DNA from: Lutispora saccharofermentans
GTDB lineage: Bacteria > Bacillota > Clostridia > Lutisporales > Lutisporaceae
DNA length: 64,000 nucleotides
Direction of reading: 5' to 3'
Assembly (NCBI RefSeq): GCF_024363565.1
Contig: NZ_JAJEKE010000012.1
Location: 1 to 64,000, forward strand
This document shows, piece by piece, positions 52,910 to 61,576 of the stretch (positions within the stretch are counted from its first letter, which is position 1; the number at the start of each line of letters is the position of its first letter). A program made the position numbers and the translations under genes. Below the pieces are notes generated by a model. That model was not told the DNA's origin and ran no database searches. It worked only from the letters and a program-made list of their open reading frames with translations.

Positions 52910-54538
52910 ATGAGAAAAATAATTATTAATATCATTTGTATACTGCTGCTATCTTCTATAATAGTATCTGCGGACATAGATAATTCAAGCAGTATAGATC
53001 TGAAACCCAAGCTTGACACAAATGCCGGAAAATACGGCTATATTGACAAAAGCGGAAACTGGATAATCACTCCCAGCTTTCAAGAAGCGTCAGAATTTTC
53101 CGATGGCCTGGCCCTTGTAAGGTGCTTTGATGAAAATGACAGTCAAGTCACTTATACCGGATACATAGATAGTAAAGGTGAGCTTGCCTTTGATAAGAAG
53201 TTTGTCAGTGGTTATTCCTTCAAAAATGGTTACGCTGTAGTAACCGACAAGGATGAAAAGGTGAGTTTAATTGATAAAAGGGGCAATGTTGTTCTTGAAA
53301 CGGATTATTATTATTACGGCAGTAATTCTACGGTAGCCGGAATACATACAGAAATAAGTGATATGCCTACAGGCCGAAGCGGTATCAGCCCCAAAGTAGG
53401 GTATATCACCGATGATTTAAAGCTTATAAAGCCAATGTTTAGCGGCGGCCCATCCTACTATATACTAGACGACAGCGAAGAGTCCTTTCCACAAGTACCA
53501 TATTCAGAATATGATTCGAGTGGAAAAGAGCTTAAGTTTGTCCGCTACTTGATAAATACAAAAATGGAGCCTGTAGAAATGCCTTCAGGCTTTGTCAGCA
53601 GCATAAAGGATGGCATGATTCTGATTGATGGGGACAATGGTTTCGCCTTTATGAACATGGATGGAGAAATATTCGATGAAATTTATTCTTCTCAAACGGG
53701 GCAAAAGCATAAATTTGTGAGGGCCGAGAGCTTTAGTGAAGGACATGCTGTTGTCGGAGTTGAAGATGTGCTGTCCGATCCTTACGGAGACCCTGTTACA
53801 GCTTATGGATACATAAATAAGGACGGATCAACCTTTAAGGAGCCTGAGTACTTATCTGCAAACTCATTTAGTGAGGGGCTTGCGGCGGTTCAGCCTTATC
53901 CGAGCCATGCTCTCAGCATGAGTATTTTAAAGACAAACGGTGAGTATCTGCTGCCTCCTCAAACACGGCAGGAAATTGCTTATTCCGAAAATGAGGAAGA
54001 TTATTTTGCAACAGGCCTATATACTCAAGAGGAGTATGATTTTGTCAAATCAGAAGTCAAAAGGATAGTAAGCGAAGTAACCGGCAAGAATATGAGTGAC
54101 TTGGAAAAACTGGCCGCCATTCATAAATATGTGATTGACCATGGCAACTATAGCCTTATACAGGCTAAAGACCCGACTCCTCTCGGGCTAAGGTATATGT
54201 TTGAAGCTATAGGAATTTTAAAAGGCAGAACTGTAGTATGTGATGGCTATACCAAACTCTTAGGATTGCTTTTAAACGAAGCGGGAATTGAGAATATGTA
54301 TGTTTCCGGGGAAGCAGCACCAGGAGGGGGTGAACGTTATATACCACACTCCTGGAATTTGGTTAAAATCGGAGAGAAGTATTATCATATTGATGCAACA
54401 TGGGATGATGATGAAGGCCCTAATAAGTATTATCTTGTATCAGACAAATATATGAAAGAAAGCAGGAGATGGGAATACTCAGATTATCCCGCAGTTTCTA
54501 AAGGGTATTATGATGATACATGGCAGTCAAAAAAATAG
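52910..54538 (+). CDS. Exported WG-repeat protein with transglutaminase-like domain
   Basis: A 542-residue protein: signal peptide (MRKIIINIICILLLSSIIVS), WG repeats over residues 40-330 (YGYIDKSGNWIITPSFQEAS), then a transglutaminase-like cysteine-protease domain. The triad is visible: Cys444 in TVVCDGYTKLLG, His480 in PHSWNLVKIG and Asp495 in YHIDATWDDD. Bacterial members of this fold are usually peptidases or cross-linking enzymes in the wall. ATG 52910 follows AAGGAGAGAGAT, 10 bp after the first WG-repeat gene. WG repeats plus a transglutaminase domain suggest a wall or spore-coat modifying role, which is inference. Confidence 0.85.
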   Translation: MRKIIINIICILLLSSIIVSADIDNSSSIDLKPKLDTNAGKYGYIDKSGNWIITPSFQEASEFSDGLALVRCFDENDSQVTYTGYIDSKGELAFDKKFVSGYSFKNGYAVVTDKDEKVSLIDKRGNVVLETDYYYYGSNSTVAGIHTEISDMPTGRSGISPKVGYITDDLKLIKPMFSGGPSYYILDDSEESFPQVPYSEYDSSGKELKFVRYLINTKMEPVEMPSGFVSSIKDGMILIDGDNGFAFMNMDGEIFDEIYSSQTGQKHKFVRAESFSEGHAVVGVEDVLSDPYGDPVTAYGYINKDGSTFKEPEYLSANSFSEGLAAVQPYPSHALSMSILKTNGEYLLPPQTRQEIAYSENEEDYFATGLYTQEEYDFVKSEVKRIVSEVTGKNMSDLEKLAAIHKYVIDHGNYSLIQAKDPTPLGLRYMFEAIGILKGRTVVCDGYTKLLGLLLNEAGIENMYVSGEAAPGGGERYIPHSWNLVKIGEKYYHIDATWDDDEGPNKYYLVSDKYMKESRRWEYSDYPAVSKGYYDDTWQSKK

Positions 54539-54576
54539 ATTTCTGAAAATATCACAATAAAGTCACAATCCAAATA

Positions 54577-55359
54577 TCAGAAAACTAACAAAGGCTTCTT
54601 GGCTAAGTACAAGTCAACGGTGTCATATATAGTGATTTTACCGCCGAATTTCTCTATCCCCTCTTCTATTTCACCCTCTAATCCTTTTTTTATACTGTAC
54701 GGTAACGCCCTATGGTCTGAATATGTGTTCAATAAGGATATGTAATTTTGTGAGGTTAGGGTTCGCACATTCTTGTATAGCTTGGTAGTAACATCTATAA
54801 AATCGTATGCTAATAAATTATCTTCATATCGCTTACAAGTGCTTCCATCAAATTCAATCGGATTTTCGTCAGAAGGCATATATTTATTATATGCTTTCCT
54901 TATTTCTTCATGTATAGGATCATTTTTGCGATTAACAAATGGATGATTCCAGAATAATGCTATGGTTCCGCCTGGCTTTAACAGGCCATGCGCCTTAGTA
55001 AGCCCTAAATCCTGCGGAATCCAGTGAAAAGCAGTTGCTGAATATATGATATCGTATTGATTTTGTCCAGATATGAAGCTTTCAAAGTCAACATTCTTCA
55101 CTTCAAAGTTACTGAATGTCATAAACTTCTGCTTTACATACTCAGCCAGATTATTACCGAGTTCAACAGCTGTTACTTTGCAACCTGTTTGCAGAATGGA
55201 TAAGGTTGCCTGACCTGTTCCAATACCGATTTCAAGGGCTTTTTTCGTACTATTTATTTTAGAATAATTGATTATATCATCGAATATTTTCGTTCCATAT
55301 GTTGGACGCCATCGATCATAATTTAATACATCTTCATTGAATTTCAAACGCAAATCCAT
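54577..55359 (-). CDS. Class I SAM-dependent methyltransferase
   Basis: A 260-residue methyltransferase with motif I ALEIGIGTGQATLSI, the acidic motif VTAVELGNN, and motif IV YDIIYSATAFHWI. The HWI text and DRWRPTYGTKIFDDII start are typical of the Methyltransf_11 group acting on small molecules. ATG 55359 has a weak site. It stands alone, convergent with the WG-repeat operon. Substrate unknown. Confidence 0.88.
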   Translation of the reverse strand: MDLRLKFNEDVLNYDRWRPTYGTKIFDDIINYSKINSTKKALEIGIGTGQATLSILQTGCKVTAVELGNNLAEYVKQKFMTFSNFEVKNVDFESFISGQNQYDIIYSATAFHWIPQDLGLTKAHGLLKPGGTIALFWNHPFVNRKNDPIHEEIRKAYNKYMPSDENPIEFDGSTCKRYEDNLLAYDFIDVTTKLYKNVRTLTSQNYISLLNTYSDHRALPYSIKKGLEGEIEEGIEKFGGKITIYDTVDLYLAKKPLLVF

Positions 55360-55473
55360 GTTTTCACCACCATATCTTAATGAAGTTATAATTCTTGCTC
55401 AATAAATTTGAATCCAATCAACCTTTAACATTATGGTTGATGCCGGCAGTCCCTCGGCGGCGGAGCATTTCAT

Positions 55474-56106
55474 TTATGAGTTTTGTTTCCAAATCACTAT
55501 ATCATCTCTGCCGCATATCGTAATAATACCGTTCATAATGAGATAAGCTGCAACAATTATCGACCCTCCCAAGTCCACATACCGCGCCATAGGCGCAGCA
55601 GGAGCAGCAGCAAGGAATGTCAAAGAGATCGTCACACAAGCATCCACGACCGACTTTGCACAGTAAAGCTTGCCTTGTACGGCAAGTATCGCATCCGGTT
55701 TTTCAATATTGAGTTTGCGGTAGCGCAACCAGAACCATGAGTTCGTCGTTACGCCCAGCACTGCAATTACGAGGCCCGGAATGACGTTCCCTTTTTCTGT
55801 ATTGGACGAGAACAATGCGATGAACAGCATAGCTGCGCCGGACAGACACATTGCCGCTCCAACGCATAAATTTGCAGTGCGTTCCAGCTTATCCTTACGC
55901 ACTGGATCCGGCTCACCGCTTTTATGCAGAATGCGGAACACTGCCCATGATACGACTATCGAGACCAGTTCTGCCGTGCGGCGAATGAAATCCGCGAGCT
56001 GCGTAGATGAGCGGCCAAAAAAAAGTGCCGCTCCCACGACTATTGGACCGGGCGAACTCATTACTACCGAAGCGAGAAGTGTACGCTCGCCTGATTTTTC
56101 TTTCAT
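55474..56106 (-). CDS. CDF-like cation transporter (membrane part)
   Basis: A 210-residue membrane protein with about six helices and the cation-diffusion-facilitator-like text RSSTQLADFIRRTAELVSIV and KLYCAKSVVDACVTISLTFL. It lacks the C-terminal cytoplasmic domain of full CDF transporters (about 280-300 residues). It is the third gene of a MarR-led operon, 4 bp after the preceding stop. Its metal specificity and whether it works alone are unclear. Confidence 0.65.
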   Translation of the reverse strand: MKEKSGERTLLASVVMSSPGPIVVGAALFFGRSSTQLADFIRRTAELVSIVVSWAVFRILHKSGEPDPVRKDKLERTANLCVGAAMCLSGAAMLFIALFSSNTEKGNVIPGLVIAVLGVTTNSWFWLRYRKLNIEKPDAILAVQGKLYCAKSVVDACVTISLTFLAAAPAAPMARYVDLGGSIIVAAYLIMNGIITICGRDDIVIWKQNS

Positions 56107-56110
56107 GATA

Positions 56111-56821
56111 TCACACCCCCCATAGACGGACCAAGGGTATCAGAATTGCCGCCGCCGCAAACGGACAGGTCAATGTATCCATACCGCCCTTCGTATAAAG
56201 CTCCACAACTGCACATACCGCTGCAGTGGCGGCGGCAATCGGGACATAACCATACCACTCCACTGAGCCGTTTACAAGCAGGACGCCCATAACCGAAACA
56301 AAAGACACCACAAACATCGCAAGAGTTCCCTCAAGGCTCTTGCGGCCTTCAACCAGTTTCCCCTCTATATAGTGCTTTCCGAAGCGTTTGCCTACCAAGG
56401 CCGCCGCTGCGTCGCCCAAACCCCAGGCAAACACAGATGCGATTACTAAATACTTCTCTCCTATCCAGCCCCAGCAAACGCAAATCAGCACTGCGAACAT
56501 ACTGAACACTATGACAAGACTGCTCTTAATCTCTCCGCTTTTGCGCTCGATAAGCAGTTCGGAATAGCCGGGTATACGCTCAGCGAACACGAGAATAGGG
56601 AACACCATTGCTATGAATATCATTGCTGCCATTGCCGATACCCACCATGTCTCAAACGCATATGTCCAGACGAATATTGAACCTAAGAGTATGATGTGCA
56701 AGATTTTACGGAAAACCTCCGCAGGTACTGCAACCAGGCGTCGCAAGACAAGTGCACCCGATGCGCAGACTGCAAAATAGCCAAGCAGTATCCCATAACC
56801 TTTTATAAATTCAAGCGGCAT
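56111..56821 (-). CDS. Diacylglycerol/polyprenol kinase or CDP-DAG synthase-like membrane protein
   Basis: A 236-residue protein with about seven helices. The segment AWGLGDAAAALVGKRFGKHY, followed by GRKSLEGTLAMF, matches the dolichol kinase/phosphatidate cytidylyltransferase-like family (D-x-x-A-x-x-x-G-x-x-x-G and K-S-x-E-G motifs). It probably phosphorylates or activates a lipid alcohol. The start codon overlaps the MarR stop (TAATG), so translation is coupled. Confidence 0.78.
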   Translation of the reverse strand: MPLEFIKGYGILLGYFAVCASGALVLRRLVAVPAEVFRKILHIILLGSIFVWTYAFETWWVSAMAAMIFIAMVFPILVFAERIPGYSELLIERKSGEIKSSLVIVFSMFAVLICVCWGWIGEKYLVIASVFAWGLGDAAAALVGKRFGKHYIEGKLVEGRKSLEGTLAMFVVSFVSVMGVLLVNGSVEWYGYVPIAAATAAVCAVVELYTKGGMDTLTCPFAAAAILIPLVRLWGV

Positions 56822-57258
56822 TATTTGTCCCTCCCGGATTGAAGATTTGCCGCAACACGTGAAAGCAGCGATTCGATATGGATAAACTCCTCGTCGGCTA
56901 TACCCTTTCTCACGCGCATATATAGCTTATCGTAAATATTCTTAATATCCTCACCTACCGAAAAAGCCTTATCAGTGAGGAAGACACTGTACGCTCGTCT
57001 ATCCTCATGCTGCCGTACACGCATGACATACCCTTTGGATTCGAGCGAATCCACCACCCGTGAAACGGCAGCCTTTCCTATGTCAAGTTGCTCTGCAAGT
57101 TGTTCCTGCTGAAGTTTATTGCTGCCTGTCAGAAGGTGAAAGAGTATGTCGCCTTCGGCACCTGATAGGTTCAGTGGTTCAAGCTCCGCATTGATGATCT
57201 GCCGGGCCAAGCGCAAAACTCCTTTCATGTCCAACCACATATTGCGAATTAATAGCAT
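56821..57258 (-). CDS. MarR-family transcriptional regulator
   Basis: A 145-residue winged-helix regulator with the MarR wing and recognition text LQQEQLAEQLDIGKAAVSRV and VDSLESKGYVMRVRQHEDRR. It heads a three-gene operon with the lipid-kinase-like and CDF-like genes and most likely autoregulates it, responding to a small ligand. ATG 57258 follows AAAGAGGTGTCTATCT. An AT-rich partly palindromic stretch around 57295-57325 (AAAATAGTTGATATATCAAC) just upstream is a good candidate operator. Confidence 0.88.
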   Translation of the reverse strand: MLLIRNMWLDMKGVLRLARQIINAELEPLNLSGAEGDILFHLLTGSNKLQQEQLAEQLDIGKAAVSRVVDSLESKGYVMRVRQHEDRRAYSVFLTDKAFSVGEDIKNIYDKLYMRVRKGIADEEFIHIESLLSRVAANLQSGRDK

Positions 57259-57295
57259 AGATAGACACCTCTTTCTTAAATATGATTATATTCAA

Positions 57296-57320
57296 AAATA
57301 GTTGATATATCAACTATTTT
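57296..57320. promoter_or_regulatory. Candidate MarR operator palindrome
   Basis: AATAGTTGATATATCAACTATT is a perfect 22-bp palindrome located 40 bp upstream of the marR-like gene. MarR proteins bind palindromes of this size, so it may be the autoregulatory site. Confidence 0.55.
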
Positions 57321-57462
57321 TTTGTCGTGAACACTGCTATCAACAAAAACACATCTTAAACACAGCGCCTCCCTTGTCCAAAAAATAAAAGAAGAATTTG
57401 GTGAATATATTGGAAAATAATAAAAATACTATTAAAAAGTAGTTACCTGAGGAGATATGGTT

Positions 57463-59013
57463 ATGTCCAGAAAAATTAATTTAAAACATCCCAGAAAGTA
57501 TAAGAATACAGAAATAGAAATAATAAACGAAAATATATTAAACTCCGATTCGCTTGTGCGTGATTTAACCCAAAATATAAATATATTGAAAGGCATATTC
57601 AAAAGCTGTGATGATGTTATATTCAGGGAGTTTATAATTCCAACTATCAATATACAAGCATGTGCTGTTTATATTGACAATATAGTTGATAAGTCAGTAA
57701 TCAACGATAATGTAATAAATCCCATCATGTCGGAGTGCAGTGTGGGCATAAATGATATGGATAGGCTGGTCCATGAGCTTTCCAGTAAGATTATAAATGC
57801 GGGATCGGTAAGGATTACAAAGGATTTAAAGGATATTATCACTTTCATTTTAAGCGGACATTGCCTGATTATTACAGACGATAGTGATGATGTGATTCTG
57901 ATCGACAGCAGAAAATTTGAACAGAGAAGGGTCTCAGAACCTCAATCCGAAGCAGTGGTCATAGGCCCCAGAGAAGGATTTATAGAAAACATTTCAGTGA
58001 ATATCTCTCTCATCAGAAAAAGGATAAAGTCCACTGAGCTTAAAGTTGAAATGATCCAGATCGGCAAGTACTCAAAAACAGATATTGCAATACTCTACAT
58101 AGACGGAATAATTGATAATACCATACTAAATGAAGTAAGGACCAGGCTTTCAAAAATAAACATAGATGCAATAATTGAATCTTCATATATAGAACAGTTT
58201 ATAGAGGATAACCGGTTCACGCCTATGCCTCTTATATCAAGAACCGAAAGGCCTGATGCCGTGACTTCGGCGCTTCTTGAAGGAAGGGCTGCAATAATGA
58301 CCGATGGGACTCCCTTTGCACTTTTAGTGCCGAGTGTATTTATACACTATGTGCAGTCAAGCGAGGATTACTACCAAAAGCTTTATGCTGCAACGGCTAT
58401 AAGGTTTTTAAGATATATATTGCTTGCCATATCCCTATTAGGCCCTGCAATCTATATCGCAGTTACCAATTTTCATACGGAAATGGTTCCCGCTCCCCTC
58501 CTTGTGAGCATAATGGAAACAAGGGCAAGGGTACCATTCCCAGCTATAGTTGAAGCTCTGCTCATGGAATTTACATTTGAAGCCTTAAGGGAAGCCAGTA
58601 TAAGGCTGCCAAAGACAATAGGCCAAGCGGTAAGCATAGTAGGTGCACTGGTAATAGGGCAAGCAGCAGTGGAAGCAGGTATAGTGTCACAAATCATGGT
58701 CATAGTGGTCGCTGTAACAGGTATTGCATCCTTTGCAACCCCTTCATATGATCTTGGGCTGGCTATAAGGCTGTTAAAATTCCCCTTTATGGCACTTGGG
58801 TCTATTTTAGGTATATTCGGCATAATGTCAGGGTTGGTTGCACTGCTTATACATCTTGCATCGCTCGAATCCTTTACGGTACCCTATCTTGCACCCCTGG
58901 CCCCCATATATTTCAGCGACTGGCAGAATGTTATTTATAGGACTCCCCTGCCATTTATGAAAAAAAGGCCTTTATTCCTAAAACCCAGAAATAAAAATCG
59001 TATGGGTGATTAA
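57463..59013 (+). CDS. gerAA-like: Spore germination receptor subunit A, second ger operon
   Basis: A 516-residue A subunit with the same layout as the gene at 10838: soluble N-terminal half, then about five helices. Signatures are SEAVVIGPREGFIENISVNI, TSALLEGRAAIMTDGTPFAL, REASIRLPKTIGQAVSIVGA and VPYLAPLAPIY. The ATG at 57463 is 8 nt after AGGAG; ATG 57457 is only 2 nt away. It is followed 24 bp later by the C subunit gene. Since the B subunit gene of this operon is broken, the receptor may be non-functional. Confidence 0.93.
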   Translation: MSRKINLKHPRKYKNTEIEIINENILNSDSLVRDLTQNINILKGIFKSCDDVIFREFIIPTINIQACAVYIDNIVDKSVINDNVINPIMSECSVGINDMDRLVHELSSKIINAGSVRITKDLKDIITFILSGHCLIITDDSDDVILIDSRKFEQRRVSEPQSEAVVIGPREGFIENISVNISLIRKRIKSTELKVEMIQIGKYSKTDIAILYIDGIIDNTILNEVRTRLSKINIDAIIESSYIEQFIEDNRFTPMPLISRTERPDAVTSALLEGRAAIMTDGTPFALLVPSVFIHYVQSSEDYYQKLYAATAIRFLRYILLAISLLGPAIYIAVTNFHTEMVPAPLLVSIMETRARVPFPAIVEALLMEFTFEALREASIRLPKTIGQAVSIVGALVIGQAAVEAGIVSQIMVIVVAVTGIASFATPSYDLGLAIRLLKFPFMALGSILGIFGIMSGLVALLIHLASLESFTVPYLAPLAPIYFSDWQNVIYRTPLPFMKKRPLFLKPRNKNRMGD

Positions 59014-59037
59014 CACAATACGGCATAAGGTGAGCGT

Positions 59038-60237
59038 ATGGAAAAAGAACTTAAAATCATAGTTTTTGTTTGTATTCTGGCTATAATAATAACAGGCTGT
59101 ACAGACAAAAGGGAAATAAATGAAACAAGTATAGTATCTGCGACTGCAATCGATTATGACAGTGAATCAGATGAATTCGTTGTCTCGGTGAGCACCATAA
59201 CTCCTGCTGGCAGCCCATCTAACAAAAATGGCCAGAATGAAAAAATGATATGGACTGCAACTGAAAGAGGAAAAACCATACTTGATGCTACAAGGAACTT
59301 GAGGCTAAGGTCGGCATTATCCCTTTCATGGATACACTGCAAGATATATATAATAGGGAAAGATGCTGCCAGCTATGTCTTGCATGAAATCGCAGACACT
59401 ATGGCAAGAAGCAGGGAAGTAAAATACAGCAGTTATGTGCTTCTCACAGAAGGCAGGGTCCAGGATATACTGACAATAAAGCCTGAGATGTCCAGGGATA
59501 TTTCAACCGAAATCCTGGGCATGATAACTGCCACAAAAGAACATGGAAGGTCTTACACCTTAAACATAAAGGATTTTCTTGCAAACTTGTCGGGAGAATA
59601 TAAAGATTCAATTTTAGGAAGGATAAACCTGCGTATATTGCCCTATCCGCCCCAGCCTACCGAACAGACCAGAGATATACTTGAGGGCAAATCTACCGTA
59701 GTCATGCTGGAAGGGGCTGCTGTTATAAGGGATGGCAAACTTTCGGGCTGGCTTAATAAAGATGAAACAAGGGCTTTCCTTTTGATCAAAGGTAAGCTCA
59801 AGGAAGGGCTTATACCGGTTATTTATAGAGATAATACAGTGTCCGTTATAATAAGAAATATTAAAACGCAGATCGACCCTGTTTTAAGCGGCAATAAGCC
59901 GGTATTCAATATCAATATAAGCTATAACGGCCAAATTGACGAGCTTGGACTCAGGGAAAATGCAAATCAGCATACAGAAGTATCTATCATAAAGGCACTG
60001 CTGGAAGAGAAAACAAAAGAAGATGTGCTTGGAACAATAAAAAAAGTGCAAACAGAATATGAGGCCGACATATTTGACTTTAATGGAGAGGTATATAGGA
60101 AGCATCCTCATATTTGGAAGTCACTGAAGGATAAGTGGCGGGATATATATAAGGATGCGGAATTCAAAGTATCAGTGAATGTAGAGATTAATAAAACAGG
60201 ATTCATAACCAAACCAATAATGAGGGAAAATGAATGA
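59038..60237 (+). CDS. gerAC-like: Ger(x)C family spore germination lipoprotein, second ger operon
   Basis: A 399-residue lipoprotein with signal peptide and lipobox (AIIITGC), then DKREINETSIVSATAIDYD and later GWLNKDETRAFLLIKGKLKE, typical of germinant receptor C subunits. ATG 59038 follows AAGGTGAGCGT. Its last four nucleotides overlap the start of the small membrane gene (ATGA). It would be anchored on the inner spore membrane with the A and B subunits. Confidence 0.92.
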   Translation: MEKELKIIVFVCILAIIITGCTDKREINETSIVSATAIDYDSESDEFVVSVSTITPAGSPSNKNGQNEKMIWTATERGKTILDATRNLRLRSALSLSWIHCKIYIIGKDAASYVLHEIADTMARSREVKYSSYVLLTEGRVQDILTIKPEMSRDISTEILGMITATKEHGRSYTLNIKDFLANLSGEYKDSILGRINLRILPYPPQPTEQTRDILEGKSTVVMLEGAAVIRDGKLSGWLNKDETRAFLLIKGKLKEGLIPVIYRDNTVSVIIRNIKTQIDPVLSGNKPVFNINISYNGQIDELGLRENANQHTEVSIIKALLEEKTKEDVLGTIKKVQTEYEADIFDFNGEVYRKHPHIWKSLKDKWRDIYKDAEFKVSVNVEINKTGFITKPIMRENE

Positions 60238-60467
60238 TAATTTTTGTGCTCACCGCTTTTTATATATCAATGATCTATCTGCAGACAAAAAAAATGATCA
60301 AAAACAAAAACTATAAAGAATTTATACTGTATCTTTCAATGATGATGGTATCCTTTATATACTTTTACTTGTTTATAAACGATATGAGGATATTAAACCC
60401 AGCCATTATTATTAAAAAAATAGCCAGATATTCATCCTGGGGCATCTTAGAATATCTTAAAGAGTAA
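60234..60467 (+). CDS. Small membrane protein of the second ger operon
   Basis: A 77-residue protein with two hydrophobic helices (MIIFVLTAFYISMIYL and LYLSMMMVSFIYFYLFI). It overlaps gerC by 4 nt and is followed 14 bp later by gerB. It is the positional counterpart of the 79-residue protein at 9341-9580. Confidence 0.7.
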   Translation: MIIFVLTAFYISMIYLQTKKMIKNKNYKEFILYLSMMMVSFIYFYLFINDMRILNPAIIIKKIARYSSWGILEYLKE

Positions 60468-60470
60468 AGG

Positions 60471-60569
60471 TGGTGACCATAGTGGAAAAATTAAGTGCAA
60501 AGCAATGCCTACTGACCACTATATTTTTTAATTCGCTGCTGATTTTCTGAGGCTTTCCTATGGTCACCA
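60471..60569 (+). repeat. 12-bp inverted repeat covering the gerB start signals
   Basis: TGGTGACCATAG (60471-60482) and its perfect complement CTATGGTCACCA (60558-60569) bracket the first codons of the broken gerB, including the TGA. The left arm overlaps the ribosome binding site region and reaches the GTG start, so pairing would hide it. Confidence 0.6.
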
Positions 60570-61572
60570 GTGGTGGCACCAAGCAATATGTAATAGGAGC
60601 ATCAATACTCAGTACAATTTTGGGAATAGCCTTAAGCTATTTTTACGCCCATATAGCCGACAGCAAGGCCCAGGATTTTTATGATTTTTGCTCTATAGAG
60701 CGGGTAAAATACTTGCAAAGTTCATTTACCTCTTATACTTTTTTATATTTTTGACCTCTACATCCGTATATTTAAGAGACTTCAGCGAACTTTTTTATTT
60801 ATCAATACTGCCAAGTGTGCCCTTGCAGGTGTTCGCTTTATTTATAATGGCTTTGGTCGTATATTTGTCATACATGAAAATTCCAATACTTGGGAGGATA
60901 AGCGAAGCAGCCTTCATAATCATATATTTCTTTGTATTTATCGTTATTTTGATATCGATAAACAAGCTGGATTATAAAAATTTGCTTCCTGTATTTAATG
61001 GCGGGCTAAAGCCTATAATATACGGAACAATTGCCCATGCCCCCGTATATGAAGATCTCATAATATGGCTTTTTCTTATACCCAATCTTCAAAATAAAGC
61101 GGATATTAAAAAATGGCTTCCGCTGTCAGCTCTTGCGAGCGGTGTTATAACTCTTGCGGTATCCACTACGGTAATAGGTTTTTTTGGCGCACCGCTTACA
61201 AGTAAACTGGATTTTCCCTTTTATTATTACTTCAGAAGCCTTGAGATAGGAAACAACATAAGCGGTATTGACATATTATTCATACCTATATGGTATTTCG
61301 TAAGCTTTATAAAAATAGGAGTGTATTTTTTTGCATTGCTCAACATAGTAAAAAGGCTTTTCGGCCTTTCATCATGCAATGACTATATAATCCCCATTTC
61401 CCTCATTATCATATCCCTAGCTATGATAATGTTCAGGGGCCATGATGATTTGGTTGAATTTATAAGCATAAAGGTAAGCGCTGAAATAGCTCCAATATAT
61501 GGTTTATACATACCGGCTTTAATATCAATCCTATACCTTATAAGGAGCAGCTTAAAAAATAAATCCTGTTAA
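60482..61572 (+). pseudogene. gerAB-like: gerAB-like gene broken by a stop codon and a frameshift
   Basis: From GTG 60482 the frame reads EKLSAKQCLLTTIFFNSLL, then hits TGA at 60548-60550 (codon 23) and continues in frame with GFPMVTSGGTKQYVIGASIL as in normal B subunits. Around 60680-60690, at a T-rich stretch, the reading shifts by one base to the frame that runs to 61572 (LLYRAGKILAKFIYLLYFFI). Together they would make a full permease of about 363 residues. A restart at ATG 60560 or 60688 would give partial proteins. The stop and frameshift could be real decay or sequencing errors. Confidence 0.85.
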
Positions 61573-61576
61573 ATCA

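Noticed and set aside
60548-60550. In-frame TGA of the second gerAB-like gene as another selenocysteine codon
   Set aside because: The context (LLIF-[TGA]-GFP) is a membrane helix with no redox motif and no cysteine at this position in the family, and the gene also has a frameshift. Decay or error is the simpler reading.
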